Assembly: GCA_026225945.1 (NCBI GenBank)
Contig: JAMJFZ010004066.1
Coordinates: 1 to 64,000 of the forward strand
Length of the DNA: 64,000 nt
From: Cricetomys ansorgei
Taxonomy: Eukaryota > Chordata > Mammalia > Rodentia > Nesomyidae
Direction: 5' to 3'
Shown: piece by piece, positions 21,585 to 32,704 of the stretch
Layout of the letters: every line of letters starts with the position of its first letter
Numbering within the stretch: the stretch's first letter is position 1
Notes under the pieces: generated by a model
What the model was told of the DNA's origin: nothing
The model's database searches: none
The model's input: only the letters and a program-made list of their open reading frames with translations
Program-made: the position numbers and the translations under genes

Positions 21585-22425
21585 TCAAACATGGAGGGCT
21601 TTGACGTGACATTCGGTGAATTTCAGGATTCTTTCTCCGCCTGCTCCTCGGCCTCGTTTCTGGCCCCTCGGCTGTGGACACTCAGGGCTCTGTTCGCTTT
21701 GAGTCCACCGGTGTCTGAACATCCCAGCAAGCCATGTCCTCATCTGCCCTTGACTCGTATCCCTCCTGCGCCGTAGCTCCCTCCACCTGGCGGATGCTTA
21801 CAGTCTCAGATGACTGTGGCCCTCCGGGACTCCGCTTGCATGCCAAGTTCACAGGACCGGGTCCCTGTCCTGCTCCGCTCCCTAATCAAGGTGGGAACCC
21901 CCCTCTAAGCTTCCTTGTTTACCTCTGTGGACATTTACATATGTTACCCAGGCCTGTGATATTTGGAAGCTTCTGTGGGTGTGACAGTGCTGGTGTGGAC
22001 CACTGGCTGTGCTGTCACCAGGCTGTGTGTGAGTCCTGCTGTCGGGGTAGATCCCCCTGGAGGAACTAAGTTTCACTTTTCACCAGGACACACGGTCTGT
22101 CTTGTTCTCAGGTCTTGTCATCAGTGAGCACAAACCCAGTTGTCATGGATACCGTGTCATGGAAGTCACAAATAGGGCTCTCAGACATCAGAGAATGAAC
22201 CAGATCTCCTCTAAGGTCGAGCCTAGCCAGGAAACTCTCCTAGGCCAGAGAGGGCGCACCTTCCAGATCACTACCACCTGGTCAGCCATTGCGCCGCTGC
22301 TCCCCGTTAGCGGCTAGGCAGGGAGAAGCTAAGACAAGAGGGTCCTTCCATCCGTGAGACATTGGGGGTGGGAAGTATGTCCCCCGACTCTGGCATTCAA
22401 AGCCTACGGGATTTCCCCCTTCATC
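21585..22425. other. Stretch without a recognised gene
   Basis: Fairly GC-rich, with overlapping open frames of 76 and 111 codons at 21546-22069 (plus strand). No domain, signal or splice structure convinces. Confidence 0.35.
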
Positions 22426-22427
22426 CT

Positions 22428-22512
22428 TGTAGACCCTAGTGTTTGTCACAGTGCCTGGCTCATAGCAGTTGCCTAATAAACTGTTTCCTGAATAAGAGAA
22501 CGAATGAACATC
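22428..22512 (+). mobile_element. L2 3' end relic
   Basis: 'cagtgcctggctcatagcag' then 'cctaataaactgtttcctga' is the common L2 terminal pattern. Confidence 0.7.
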
Positions 22513-22884
22513 CTGTCACTTGTGTTGGAAGAGAACGGGCAATTTCGAAAGCACACAGGCCGGCTCAAAGTCAGGATCCACCAAACGCCATGGGGCCGGG
22601 AGCCTCCCCGAGATTTGTCTCTTTATCTGAAAAACAACTGTAGCATAAGGCCCGAGCTTTTAGGACTAGAGGGTTAAGTGATTTAACACGTATGGACCAG
22701 TTAGCCACACGCTTGTCCCACGGCACACACCCAGCACTGGCCTCTTAGAAGGAACACCGCAGGTTGGAGCGAAGTTATTCGCAGTGCCAAGCAGCCCCAA
22801 AGAATCATCATTTGTAATGAAAAAAGAATGACTAAATAACGAAAAATGGCTAAGACAATGACCTTTTTTATGTACACTTTGCTA

Positions 22885-23825
22885 CATTTTAACAGAATGT
22901 TTTTATCGATGCTTTGAAGATTTCATACACACTTACGATGCATTTTGATTATACGCACCCCTCACTCCTCCCCCTAATTCCTCAGATGTCCAGGTCTCAC
23001 ACCCTCGGCCTCTTCCCAACTTCACGGCCTCTTCCTCACGCTTTTTAACCTACTGAGTTCAATTCGTGTCACCCAGACACTCATGAAACTCACGGGTCTG
23101 GGGCCACCCTCTAGAACACAGTTGGCCTACTAGGGGCCACGTCCAAAAATAAATAAATAAACCCTGAATCTCCCTCCCCCAGCAGCCCAAACGGTCAATA
23201 GCTCACCAGTTTGGGGTGGACACATGTGAGCACACCCACAGTCCATGCTGGAATGTTGACCGACTCTTGTGCAGGTCTTGTGTAGGCAGCCAGAGCCACT
23301 GAGGGTTCCTGGGTGCACCAGTTCTGCCGTAGCCAGAAGACACTGTTTTGCCTTTGATCCTCTGAGACCGCTAAGGCTTTCTGCCCCGCTTTTCTTAGAG
23401 GGACGCTGAGCCTGGAGGGGTGTGTGTGTATGTGACATACGTGTCCCATTTACAGCTGAACACTCCATGGGTATTTATTCTCTGCACCAGTTGTGAGTTT
23501 CTGTATTAACTACTGCCCACTGCACAAAGAAATGTCCCTGATGAGGTCTGAGAGCTGCACTGGTCTGTGGATGCACAGGTTCGACTTTAGAAGGCAGTTT
23601 GGCTCTGTCCACTTAGCAAAGTAATGGTAGTAGTTTTACCTCTGAGACGGATGAACTCCGCAGATATGGGTTCTTGGCCAGATTTGCAGTATACGCATTT
23701 CCTCCTGCTGAGCTGGTTTTCCCAGGAAGTAGTTGCTCCGATAACATTTGTACCAGTATTGTAACTGTGGGCATACCTTGCCAGGACAATTGTAGGGTTC
23801 ACAGCAGACACTACGATTTTTAAAA
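22885..23825 (+). mobile_element. Rodent dispersed repeat, 0.94 kb copy (L1/HAL1-like family, not named)
   Basis: Matches the order of a repeat I know as common in rodent DNA: 'aagatttcatacacacttac', 'ccagcagcccaaacggtcaa', 'ccatgctggaatgttgacc', 'agccagaagacactgttttg', 'ggttcttggccagatttgca', 'gcataccttgccaggacaat'. No frame survives. Related segments lie at 39095-39745 and 62085-62470. Confidence 0.65.
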
Positions 23826-23842
23826 GAAAAAACATCTGTATC

Positions 23843-23891
23843 TATGTGTGTGTGTGTGTGTATATATATACACATATATATATATACATGT
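23843..23891. repeat. (TG)n-(TA)n microsatellite
   Basis: TG units pass into alternating TA with inverted symmetry (tatatatatacacatatata); cruciform- or Z-prone. Confidence 0.9.
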
Positions 23892-25515
23892 ATTTTTCAT
23901 AAATACAAACATATAGGCATGCATGTATATAAATACAATAAGATTTATAATCTTATCATTCACATCAACTGACCTTCCACATGACTTGTCTGAGTGTTAG
24001 GAGAACTAAAGGTTAATTTTGTGTGCTATGGGATTTTTCTTGCGTTTTCTGAGCTAATGTCTCTTTTGCTACTCTGCTATTGAAAATTCCTTTCACAAAA
24101 AGATCATGATACTAGGCCGTAACTGGTAGGTGTCATGACTTAACAAACCACAATACAAATCACTCCCACAGTGCTTTCCGGTGTGTCCCCGGTTTGCTGT
24201 TCCAAAGCTGAACAGGAGGCTGCTGGGTAGGAGCTGCCGGAGAGCCTCCGTGGAGTGGAGACCAGAAGAAAAACAAACAGGAGACGGGGCAGCCTGTGGA
24301 AAGCAGCACATGGAAAAGTTTGTCTTACACTGGCTTGGCCTCCGAACTGCTGTCTTATCAGCCACCTTCTCCCTTACACCGCCGGGGTCCAGAAGCTTCC
24401 GACTCTGAGTCACAGATCACAGAACCTGGCTCTCTCTCTCCTTGTTTCACTTGCAATTCAACACAGAAGGAAGAGGGGGAAAAAATCTTTCCAAATACTA
24501 CCAAATAGTCTTGGGTATTCCTCTTCATGCCACGCCTGTGACATCATCCTAAACACTCGGTCACCACGAAATGTACTTCCTCTTGGCTTTTAAAATTCCT
24601 TACATAGTAAGAAACTTTTCTAATTATATTTTAAATGAAAGCCAGATGTTTCGAGTGTTTTTAATTTGAAACTTCTTCCCAAGACTTGCTCTGACATCGT
24701 TGGGGTGCGGGGTGCTGTTTGGCTCGCTCGTCCCTGACTCCTTCTGTATATTTCCCAGATTTAACAACCTCAAGTATTTTTCCTGGGAATTTACAAATCT
24801 GCCTCTGACAGAAAATTGTTTATGTCAGCTGACCTTTCAGGAGACTCAAGTCTGAGCATCGGTAGAAGTAAAGGTTAATTTTTAAGGCTGGGATATTTCT
24901 GGAGTTTTCGGAACCGTTCTTAGAATCAGGAAGGAACTTTCTAGATGATTGCCCCTTCTGTTTGGCCAAACCTTGGCTTTCACCTTGTTGCCAATGAAAC
25001 AAGAGTGCTTTGTTGTAACCTCGAATTAACTCGTGTAGCATCTTGCCCCCAGCATTTTGCGGCTCTTACTGTAGGGAAGTACAAAAGAATAGAGGAAAAA
25101 TGAGCCTTAATACAGAAAACAAACTCCCTTTCCTCCTGGGGTCTTGCCAGGTCACCTACTAGTTCATAGGCAAGTCTAACTTAGTTTCAGGCTTTCCCAC
25201 ATCAGGAACTGCACAAGGTGGGACTTTATATCCCATGTGCATACCGTGGCTGGGAGGCGGAAGAGGGGAGAGGTCCCTCAAAAGTAAGATGTGCTTTTAA
25301 AGGTCAGGATCACCCCCAACCGAGATTGCTCTAAGGAAGTAACAGGAACAGCGAGGTGGGCAGGGCCTGGGCCTGATTTCTTTCTGTATAGCGTGGGAGG
25401 CAGGCCCGGGGAAGATGTCCTAGTTTATCTTTCCCTTTACATTTGCATGGAATGGGTGGAGGACACCCAAGTCCTCTGGCTGGCATACAGGGTGGATCAA
25501 AATGTTTAAGTGTTC
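23892..25515. other. 1.6 kb without a recognised mobile element or gene
   Basis: One of the longest repeat-poor stretches here. Open frames of 106-112 codons overlap on both strands at 24093-24593, without splice support or known domains. Two similar words (tcaactgacctt near 23967 and tcagctgacctt near 24827, each followed by a gagt word and 'aaggttaattttt'-type sequence) suggest two diverged copies of one repeat. Confidence 0.35.
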
Positions 25516-25922
25516 TTTCTATTGTCTCACACCAGAGCAAAGGAAGTCTGGCCCCCGACACCATCTGCCTTGTCCCCTCTGCCTCAGCCCTGCCACCTCT
25601 TGCTAGGAGAGAGACGGCCCCTCACTATGAAGCTCTTCTCCTCATCTAAGCCTAGTGAACTCAGCTCAGGCCTTGCGACGGGTCAAATGCCACCTTCTCC
25701 ATGCAGCTTTCCCAGCTTCCGCCTTTGGTCCGTTGTTCCCTCCACAGACTCCAGCCATTCTGGGGCATGGCTCCATTTCCACTTCCTCATGGGCCAGCGC
25801 TGGCATGAACTTTTTGCTGTCTTCTTACTGCGGATGCAATGTGACCAGTCACTTCAAGCTCCTGATGCCTTGGGTCCCACGCCGTACTGAATGGGGGCTC
25901 ATTAGCCAGAGTAAACCTCGCG

Positions 25923-26312
25923 GGGCTGGAGCGAGGACTCCGCGGTTAAGAGCACATGCTGCCCTTGCAGAGGACCTGAGTAAAATTTCTAGCACCCACA
26001 TCAGGCTGCTTACAACCCCATGGGATCTGAGTACTCTGGCTTCTGTGGGTGCTGCATCATGTGCATGTGCCCCCCTACACACACACATTCACACACTCAC
26101 ACACACACACTCACACACACACACTCACACACACACACTCACACACACACTCACACACACACACTCACACACAACACACACATTCACACACTCACACACA
26201 CACACTCACACACAACACACACATTCACACACTCACACACACACTCACACACACACACTCACACACAACACCCTCACACACACACAAATACACACAATTT
26301 TAAAATTATTAG
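25923..26312 (+). mobile_element. B2 SINE with 0.2 kb CACACT/CA tail
   Basis: 'gggctggagcgaggactccg' head, 'cttctgtgggtgctgcatca', then CA/ACTCAC repeats at 26077-26290. Confidence 0.9.
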
Positions 26313-26321
26313 AAATAGAGC

Positions 26322-26477
26322 CAGGCATAGTGGCACCGTGTCTTTAATCCCAGCACTCGGGAGGCAGAGGCAGGCGGATCTCTGAGTTTGAGGCCAGCCT
26401 GCTCTCTACAGAGTGAGTTCCAGGACAGCCAGAGCTACATAGTGAGACCTTGTCTCAAACCAACCAACAAACAAAAA
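26322..26477 (+). mobile_element. B1 SINE
   Basis: 'agccaggcatagtggcaccg', 'ggaggcagaggcaggcggat', tail 'ccaaccaacaaacaaaaat'. Confidence 0.95.
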
Positions 26478-26565
26478 TTACTTAAAACCAATTCTCTCTC
26501 CCGTAAGTTGCCTTGATCAGAGTGTCGCACCACAGCAAGAGCAAAGAGATAGAAAGAGCACCAAG

Positions 26566-27165
26566 CTGCGGGAAAGTACGTCGGCTCTCGTCCACCCTCT
26601 TGGCCCCGGTTTTGGAGCTCTGCTTCTTCCTTGCAGGTGGCTACCCAGCAATGGGAGTGGCCCGTGCGTCCTGAGGAGTCAGGAAGAGAAGGGACGGGTA
26701 GGGAAGGATGAAACTGGTCCCAACTGCACAGGAAGAGCATCGAGTGCCACTCACCTTCTTCATGCTGCACCAGGGCCCTCGGATTCCATAAGTGGACAGA
26801 GAATCACAGGCGAGCTGCTACCAGGTAAGACGCATGCTCAGCTCTGCCACGAACGCTCTGCGATCTCACTAATCTGTAGCACTAATCCTTCCAGGACTAC
26901 CAGCAAGGAGGGACAGAGACACAGAGCCATGCAGCCTGAGGCTTTCCACTAGACTTTTGGGGACCTCCATTCAGGCCAAAGTGGGGCTCAAGGTGTTGAT
27001 GCAGAAAGTAATTTCCGAACCAGCCAGTGCATGAAACAGAGCTGGGGTTTCATCAAGATTTTTTAAGTGCAGGCTTAAGCACAAGGTTTAAGAGACAGAA
27101 CAGTTTTTAAAACACACAACCAAGACTGTGAAGGGTGGGTTTCTCAAAGAGGAATCACAACTCGT
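26566..27165. other. Repeat-poor stretch with splice-like sites on both strands near 26.75-26.83 kb
   Basis: Plus strand: acceptor-like word ending caccag at 26773 and donor ccag/gtaaga at 26824. Minus strand: donor gaag/gtgagt at 26755 and acceptor gtagcag at 26815, enclosing 60 bp (20 codons) open from a codon boundary, beginning LACDSLSTYG. At most one strand can be real. Confidence 0.25.
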
Positions 27166-27169
27166 TAAG

Positions 27170-27385
27170 AGCTGCAGGGTTGGCTCAGTGGTTAAGAGCA
27201 CAGGCTGCTTCCGGAGGAATCCGGTTCAGTTCCCCAGCACTCACGTTAGGTAGTTTGCAATCACTTGTAACTCCTGGGCAGGGGACTCTGGTGCCCTCTT
27301 CTGGTGTCTGCGGGTACTGCACACACAGTACATGTTCACCCAAATGCATATACACATACACCAGAACAATACATCTTTAAGACAA
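27170..27385 (+). mobile_element. B2 SINE
   Basis: 'agggttggctcagtggttaa', 'ggtgccctcttctggtgtct', tail 'caatacatctttaag'. Confidence 0.92.
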
Positions 27386-27389
27386 AATA

Positions 27390-28110
27390 GATGCACAGTT
27401 CATTAATTTTTACAATGTCGTATACAGGATTTTGGTGGTGTTTAAAGTTACTGACTTATCAGTAGGTGGTTTCTGGGTGAGCACCTGGTAGGATTACAAT
27501 AGATAGTCTACATGCATTCAGGAGGATGTGACTTTTTTATTGTAAATAGTTTTTGTCTGAGAGTCTCAAGGCATGTCTGGGAAAGGAGTAAGGTTCCACC
27601 CAAGTCATAGACACAGAGGCCTTAGGCCTGGTTTGCTGTAGCAACCTTTCCTACAAAAAAGCTATGTATGAGAGTAATATTATTTTTTTACGTGTGTTAG
27701 CAACCTTCCCAGCAAATGTTGTTGTGTTGAAATTCTTGCTTTTCATTTGGCGAGCAGCTTTAATTGGGCTCTAGGATGGGGGGTCCCGTCCTCTCTTGTG
27801 TCCCCATAACTTTCTTGTCTCTCTATCCTGCCTCGGGTCAGTCCCCGAGATTGTGAAATACCAACAACAGCGTCTGCTCTTAGCAGCCACGTAGCAGGCA
27901 CAGAAAACAAAAGCACTGAGTGAAGATGAAATCAGGGTGTGGAGACAGACAAAAAGGAAATATCCGAACAGACACATGAAACCGTGATGCTCAGAACCCA
28001 GTGCAAAGAAGGGAGAGAGAACCAGCGGGACCTTTAACCCCTGAGGAGACGGGAAACAGGAGTGTGAGATTACCTAGGTATCCTGGTTACAACAGGCATG
28101 ACGGATGCTC
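27390..28110. other. Repeat-poor stretch, candidate conserved non-coding element at 27620-27780
   Basis: No SINE. The AT-rich part holds homeodomain-type words (tttaattg) and no long frame. Conservation cannot be judged from one sequence. Confidence 0.3.
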
Positions 28111-28117
28111 TTGACGG

Positions 28118-28298
28118 CTTTTTGTTGTTTGTTTGTTTGTTTGTTTGTTTGTTTGTTTTCTGAGACAGGGTCTCTCTGTTGAAACTCTGGCTGTCCTGGA
28201 ACTCCCTCTGTAGACCAGGCTGGCCTCGAACTCACGAGATCCTCCTGCCTCTGCCTCCCAAGTGCTGGGATTAAAGGTGTGTGCCACCACAGCCCGGC
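28118..28298 (-). mobile_element. B1 SINE with (TTTG)n tail complement
   Basis: TTTG repeats, 'tgagacagggtctctctgtt', 'gaccaggctggcctcgaact', 'ccaccacagcccggc'. Confidence 0.95.
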
Positions 28299-28338
28299 GT
28301 AATTTTTTAGTAGACTTCTTGCAAGCTTTTGTTTTGTG

Positions 28339-28413
28339 TTGGATAATATAAATATTATAAATATAATATATATAATATAATATATATATAAATAATAAAA
28401 TATAAATATTGTT
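28339..28413. repeat. AT-rich low-complexity tract
   Basis: TATAA/ATATA repeats, about 75 bp. Confidence 0.9.
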
Positions 28414-28414
28414 A

Positions 28415-29105
28415 CAAATAGAATAACTGTATAGGTGGTCCAGAACAACTGTTCCCTGCAGTGTGGGGACAGATTTTATTTCAATGTTTCCATTGTCTTT
28501 TAGCATGTCTAATCTCTTGCAAGGGCTTTGGGGAAAACTTCTAGGGATGAGCACCTCATGCCTTCTTGGCAGCCAGAAGCTTGACTGCAGTTTTGTATTC
28601 ATTCAACAAAGTGGTGGGAATACCCTCAGGTTTAGTTTGAAGAAGCCACGACTTTGGTGACCAAACTTGACATTGCCATGCAACTCCTGGGGAAAGGCCG
28701 TAGGGTTCAGCAATTGACCCGCACTCCCAGGTAACCTGTGAGAGTTACGACGAAACCCTAAATGCTTCAAGAGCGGAGCATACTATTTAATCACTCAAAG
28801 CTGTACTTCAGAACAGCACCTCAAAACTAACTCTTAGATGCTTGTGTCTGGTTCGCCCATTCACGGAAGAGCTCAGATTCAACCCATCAGAGGACTGGCA
28901 CGCTAACGAGTACAGAAGTGTCTCACCTAGCTGATGCACTCGGCTAACCTGCACCACTGGAGAACCAAATGTGAACACAGGAAGGAAGACAGAGGACTTC
29001 CAGCCCCCATTTAAGAAGCTCTCCATCTGCCTGGCCTCAGGAGTACTCCTAATGTGCACGCCTTGCTGAGGCTCCCGTGTGTTCTCCTTGTGACAAAGGT
29101 TGAGA
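28415..29105. other. Repeat-poor stretch
   Basis: No mobile element recognised. Contains a possible 30-bp minus-strand exon at 28927-28956 (see findings). Confidence 0.3.
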
Positions 29106-29108
29106 ATA

Positions 29109-29143
<35 letters not shown>
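29109..29143. repeat. (CA)n microsatellite
   Basis: About 17 CA units abutting the next B2. Confidence 0.9.
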
Positions 29144-29144
<1 letters not shown>

Positions 29145-29145
29145 A

Positions 29146-29345
29146 GGGCTGGAGAGTTAGCTCAGTGGTTACGAGCACTTGCTGTTCTTGCTTCCCAGCA
29201 CCCACATGGCAGCTCACAACCACTGGTAACTCCAGTTCCAAAGGGATCTAGCACCCTCTTCTGGCCTCCATGGGTTCCTGCACACACATGGTATACATAT
29301 GCACACTCAGGCACACACATACCCCTAAGATAAATAAATAAATAT
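29146..29345 (+). mobile_element. B2 SINE
   Basis: 'gggctggagagttagctcag', 'cccacatggcagctcacaac', 'accctcttctggcctccatg', tail 'gataaataaataaata'. The usual middle of the head (gaggacctgggttcaa) is deleted. Confidence 0.93.
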
Positions 29346-29975
29346 GAAGAGAATAAGTGCTCCAAATGGATGAAAGTGTCTCATAGCACACTCAAGGAAC
29401 ACTTCGACAAACCAGAGATCAAGTAATTTGATTTTGCTCAAAATCAGTTGTTACATAAAACATGACGGAGATTTAAGGATGGACTCTATACACCCAAACG
29501 CTATACACGTGAGTTGGGGCTTCTTACAAATAAGTTAGAAACCATTGACACCAAGAGGTTTTTGAAATAGGTTTTCCTTGTAACTTTATATTTGGAAGAA
29601 AAGTTCTAAAGCGCTTACGTACTGAGTATGTTTGCATATAGGCCTCTAGAGGAATGTGTTCACTGCTAACAACCTGCTTATTTAAGTGGCCACTGTTTGA
29701 AGTCTCACGCTGTCTGTTCTTCCAGTACATGTGCTAGAATTCAACTGCTCACGATCTCTGCCATTGGCACTCTTGAATTGTCTTAGTTAAGTCGTTTTAG
29801 ATTATTATATAACAATTATTATTATATAACAATTATTGTAGTGTGGGTCTAGCTGCCAAATATTGAGCCATAAAGTTGTTGAAGGAATAAATTTTGAGGA
29901 AGTGTAGAAACATTTTATAAAATGTTAAATGAAGGCTGTCACTGACCTTTGGTTATTAGGAGTTTTAAATGTTGT
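29346..29975. other. Repeat-poor AT-rich stretch with a short tandem duplication
   Basis: 'attattatataacaatt' occurs twice in tandem at about 29799-29837. No gene seen. Confidence 0.4.
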
Positions 29976-29978
29976 TTT

Positions 29979-30206
29979 ATTAATTTTTGAACTATGTGTG
30001 TATGTGTGTGCCTGTGTGGGCATGTGCACATGAGTGTAGTGACTTCAGAGGCCAGAAGGGGGCGTCGGATCTGTCTAGACTCTAGGGACTATAGCTAGAG
30101 TTACCCTTTGCTGTTGTAAACTGCCTGTTAAGGTTACTGGGAAACAAACTCACATCCTCTACAGGAGCCTCAAACACTCTTAGTCACTAAGATATCTCTC
30201 CAATCC
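29979..30206 (-). mobile_element. B3 SINE with target duplication
   Basis: 'ggccagaagggggcgtcgga' and 'actaagatatctctccaatc' antisense. Flanked by ttaaatgttgtt (29964) and ttaaatgttatt (30207), a near-perfect 12-bp target duplication. Confidence 0.9.
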
Positions 30207-30229
30207 TTAAATGTTATTGAACTGCTAAA

Positions 30230-30352
30230 AAATTGGGTGGATCAGCAGCAAAAGCACTTGCTGCCAAACCCGACAACCTAGTTTAATTCTTGGAACCTAC
30301 AGAACAGAACAGAATCGATCTCTGACCTCCACAGACACTGCATGGCATGCAT

Positions 30353-30403
<51 letters not shown>

Positions 30404-30432
30404 AATAAATAAATAAAAATTTAAAAATATCT
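30230..30432 (+). mobile_element. B3/B4-type SINE with CA tract
   Basis: 'agcaaaagcacttgctgcca', 'gatctctgacctccacagac', CA tract 30353-30402, tail 'ataaataaataaataaaaat'. Confidence 0.8.
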
Positions 30433-30434
30433 AT

Positions 30435-31565
30435 GCCCTAGGTTCATAAAGAAAAGAAAGAAAAGAAAGGCTAAAACAAACAGGTCTGTACTGGACGACT
30501 ACAGGAATTACCAGAGATGTGAGATCCCTGAACACAGGCTTCAGAGCAGATTTTTTGTCTACCAAACAAGCTTAAGGCACTAGTCTCAGACTACAGGGGT
30601 ATGAAGAGCCTGGTGCGGCTGCCCCACACCTGCCTGCCATCGTTGACGTTCCTCTGTTGGCCCACATTTTCACAAGCTTTTCAGTAATCAAGCTCTGGAC
30701 ACTTCTACTTCAGAGTCAAGGCAGAGTCAGAGGCCACCCCCATCCCAGTCCGCTTGTCTCCGTCCTTCTGTCTTTTCTTATAAGCATATCTACCACCTCA
30801 TCTTGACTGAGAAGCCAAACAAAGGAATGTTTGGTGGCTTAGCCAGAAACGAAACCAAAACCAAAAAAAAAATGTGGCTGCTATTTTTGGTGAAATCAAT
30901 TTTGCATGAATTATTTCAATTTAAAGAAAATGCGAATTTTGTTTAGCAACAAGACTTCTGTTTCTGCTTCTCAAGATCTCCGTCTCAAGTGTCACAACCT
31001 TCCGCCGCTTTGGGAATGTGTGCTGTGACTAAGCACGAATCCCCCTGCCGTGGTGCTTGTAAATGATCACACGGATGCTTCCAGGCGTCCCACGAGTTCT
31101 TGTAATGATCACACAGATGCTTGTAGGCACCACACGGAGAAAAAGGAGCTGCCTACAGGTAAAGATGGGGCCCTCTCTTTTGAGGGACTTTTACTCAGCA
31201 CCAAGTGCACCCATGTGAGACCGCCAGGGCTCCCGTTGGCAGATGTCAGTTCCTGGCGTTGACTGCCGTTCATATAAACACGCAGTGTTTATCTCCCAAG
31301 GTCCTAATTCCATACCTCCTGTAAGCTTTAATGGCCTGAAAAAGGGACACAATGTCCTTTGTTCTTTTCATACCATGGGAGGTGTATTACTTCCTGGGTG
31401 ACCGCCTTCTATTTACAAAACATCCTGGCCATTTATGAGACTTTGGATTGCCATGGATTAGAACTTTCTAGAAAAAGTTGTTTATTTGGAAAGGGTCTAA
31501 CTCCTCCTAGGATGTAGCAGATACGAGCTCTCAAATCATGACTGACGATCCTTCTCTTTTCTCCT
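30435..31565. other. 1.1 kb without a recognised gene
   Basis: Holds a GAAAA-type low-complexity word at 30446-30471 and a diverged direct duplication of about 45 bp at about 31053-31135 (aatgatcacac[a/g][c/g]gatgctt in both copies). The AT-rich part at 30875-30960 resembles conserved non-coding DNA. Confidence 0.35.
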
Positions 31566-31567
31566 TC

Positions 31568-31650
31568 TTCTTCAAAAGTGTTTGGGTGCATGACCCAGAC
31601 TGGCCTCAAGCTCATGCCCCTCCCGTTTCCACCTCCCAAGGGCCAGGATC
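31568..31650 (-). mobile_element. Old B1 fragment
   Basis: 'gacccagactggcctcaagc' and 'tccacctcccaagggccagg'. Confidence 0.55.
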
Positions 31651-31974
31651 AGAGAAGGGCTCCCCTACATTCGGTCTGGAAGTTACTTCTGGTAACTTGT
31701 ACGGGTCTTGCTCCTGCTGAGCAGCCAGCCTCCTTTTAGTTTCAACTCAGTGTGATGTGGATGTCAGATCCCAGCTGTCCCGACCTGATTGGGGGGTGGG
31801 GGTGTACAAGCTGAGGTTTTCCCTCTGTTTCCCTAGGCTACCAACTCCTGACTCGAAGCATCCCATTGGCCCTCAGGGTAAAGCAGCTGCTGCAGGCCTC
31901 TAACTGTTTTTCTCGTTCTCACAGATTCCAGTCCTGCGAATTCCTAACGATGGTATCTGATCTCTCAAGATGGG

Positions 31975-32052
31975 TTTTGGTTCCAAGACTAGCAATCAGA
32001 TCCGGGGCTTCCCCTGTGCTGTGCAGACACTCTACCGCCGATCTCTGTCCCA
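31975..32052 (-). mobile_element. ID-like fragment
   Basis: 'gcagacactctaccgccgat' then 'ctgtcccagccc' is a worn antisense ID head. Confidence 0.5.
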
Positions 32053-32149
32053 GCCCAAAGCTTCTTCAAAACACATTTTATGCCAGGTGTGATGACGCGC
32101 GCCTTTAACTTCCCCATCTTTGTCAACCTTCCATCCCGTTTTGTCTTGA

Positions 32150-32215
32150 TGTCAGGGCCTAGCATACAATCTGGTACAAGGCAGGCATCGAATGAATGTT
32201 TTGAAAGACAATAAT
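32150..32215 (+). mobile_element. L2 end relic
   Basis: 'tagcatacaatctggtacaa' and 'catcgaatgaatgttttg' follow the L2 terminal pattern. Confidence 0.45.
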
Positions 32216-32432
32216 GTTTAAAGGTCCTACTCGTGGGTCACACGCAACTTTGTATCAGCCACAACTTTCCCCCAAGCTCCTCCCTGGCTCTCAGTTCTTT
32301 TGGTTCCCATTGCCGCAGACACTGTATTTCTTTGCATAGCCCCTACCTAAGTCTGAATATAAACTAAATTTCTATTATTTCAGTGTTCTGTATCTACCTA
32401 TATCCCCCCCTCCAACCCTGGCTATTTGGGGC

Positions 32433-32700
32433 AATAACTGAATATGTCTCCCCACAGTTCATGCGTTGGGAAATGCAATGGTAGCTATTAGCGGGACTTC
32501 TAGACGTTATCTGAGGCTGGATGAGGTCATGAGCTTGGAGTCTCTATGACAGTGTTAAAGGCTTTCCAAGGACAGACCGGTGTGAACAAGAAGGCCCTCC
32601 CAGACACCAGTAGCTTGACCCTGGGCTTCCCTGCCTCCAGAACCTGAGAAATAAGTTTCTTTTCTTTATAAATTACCCAGTCTATGAGGAAAAAGTTGCT
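32433..32700 (+). mobile_element. MaLR-type LTR relic
   Basis: 'cacagttcatgcgttgggaa', 'gatgaggtcatgagcttgga', 'caagaaggccctcccagaca', 'ccctgcctccagaacctgag' and 'tataaattacccagtctat' follow the MST/MLT1 order. Confidence 0.75.
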
Positions 32701-32704
32701 CTTC

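Larger units (their letters stand above)
25520..26565 (+). mobile_element. LTR-type (MaLR-like) repeat carrying a B2 and a B1
   Basis: 'cattagccagagtaaacct' is cut at about 25921 and the pattern resumes at 26488 with 'ctctcccgtaagttgcctt' and 'gtcgcaccacagcaagagc'. In rodent LTR repeats these two words are adjacent, so both SINEs inserted here. Confidence 0.6.
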
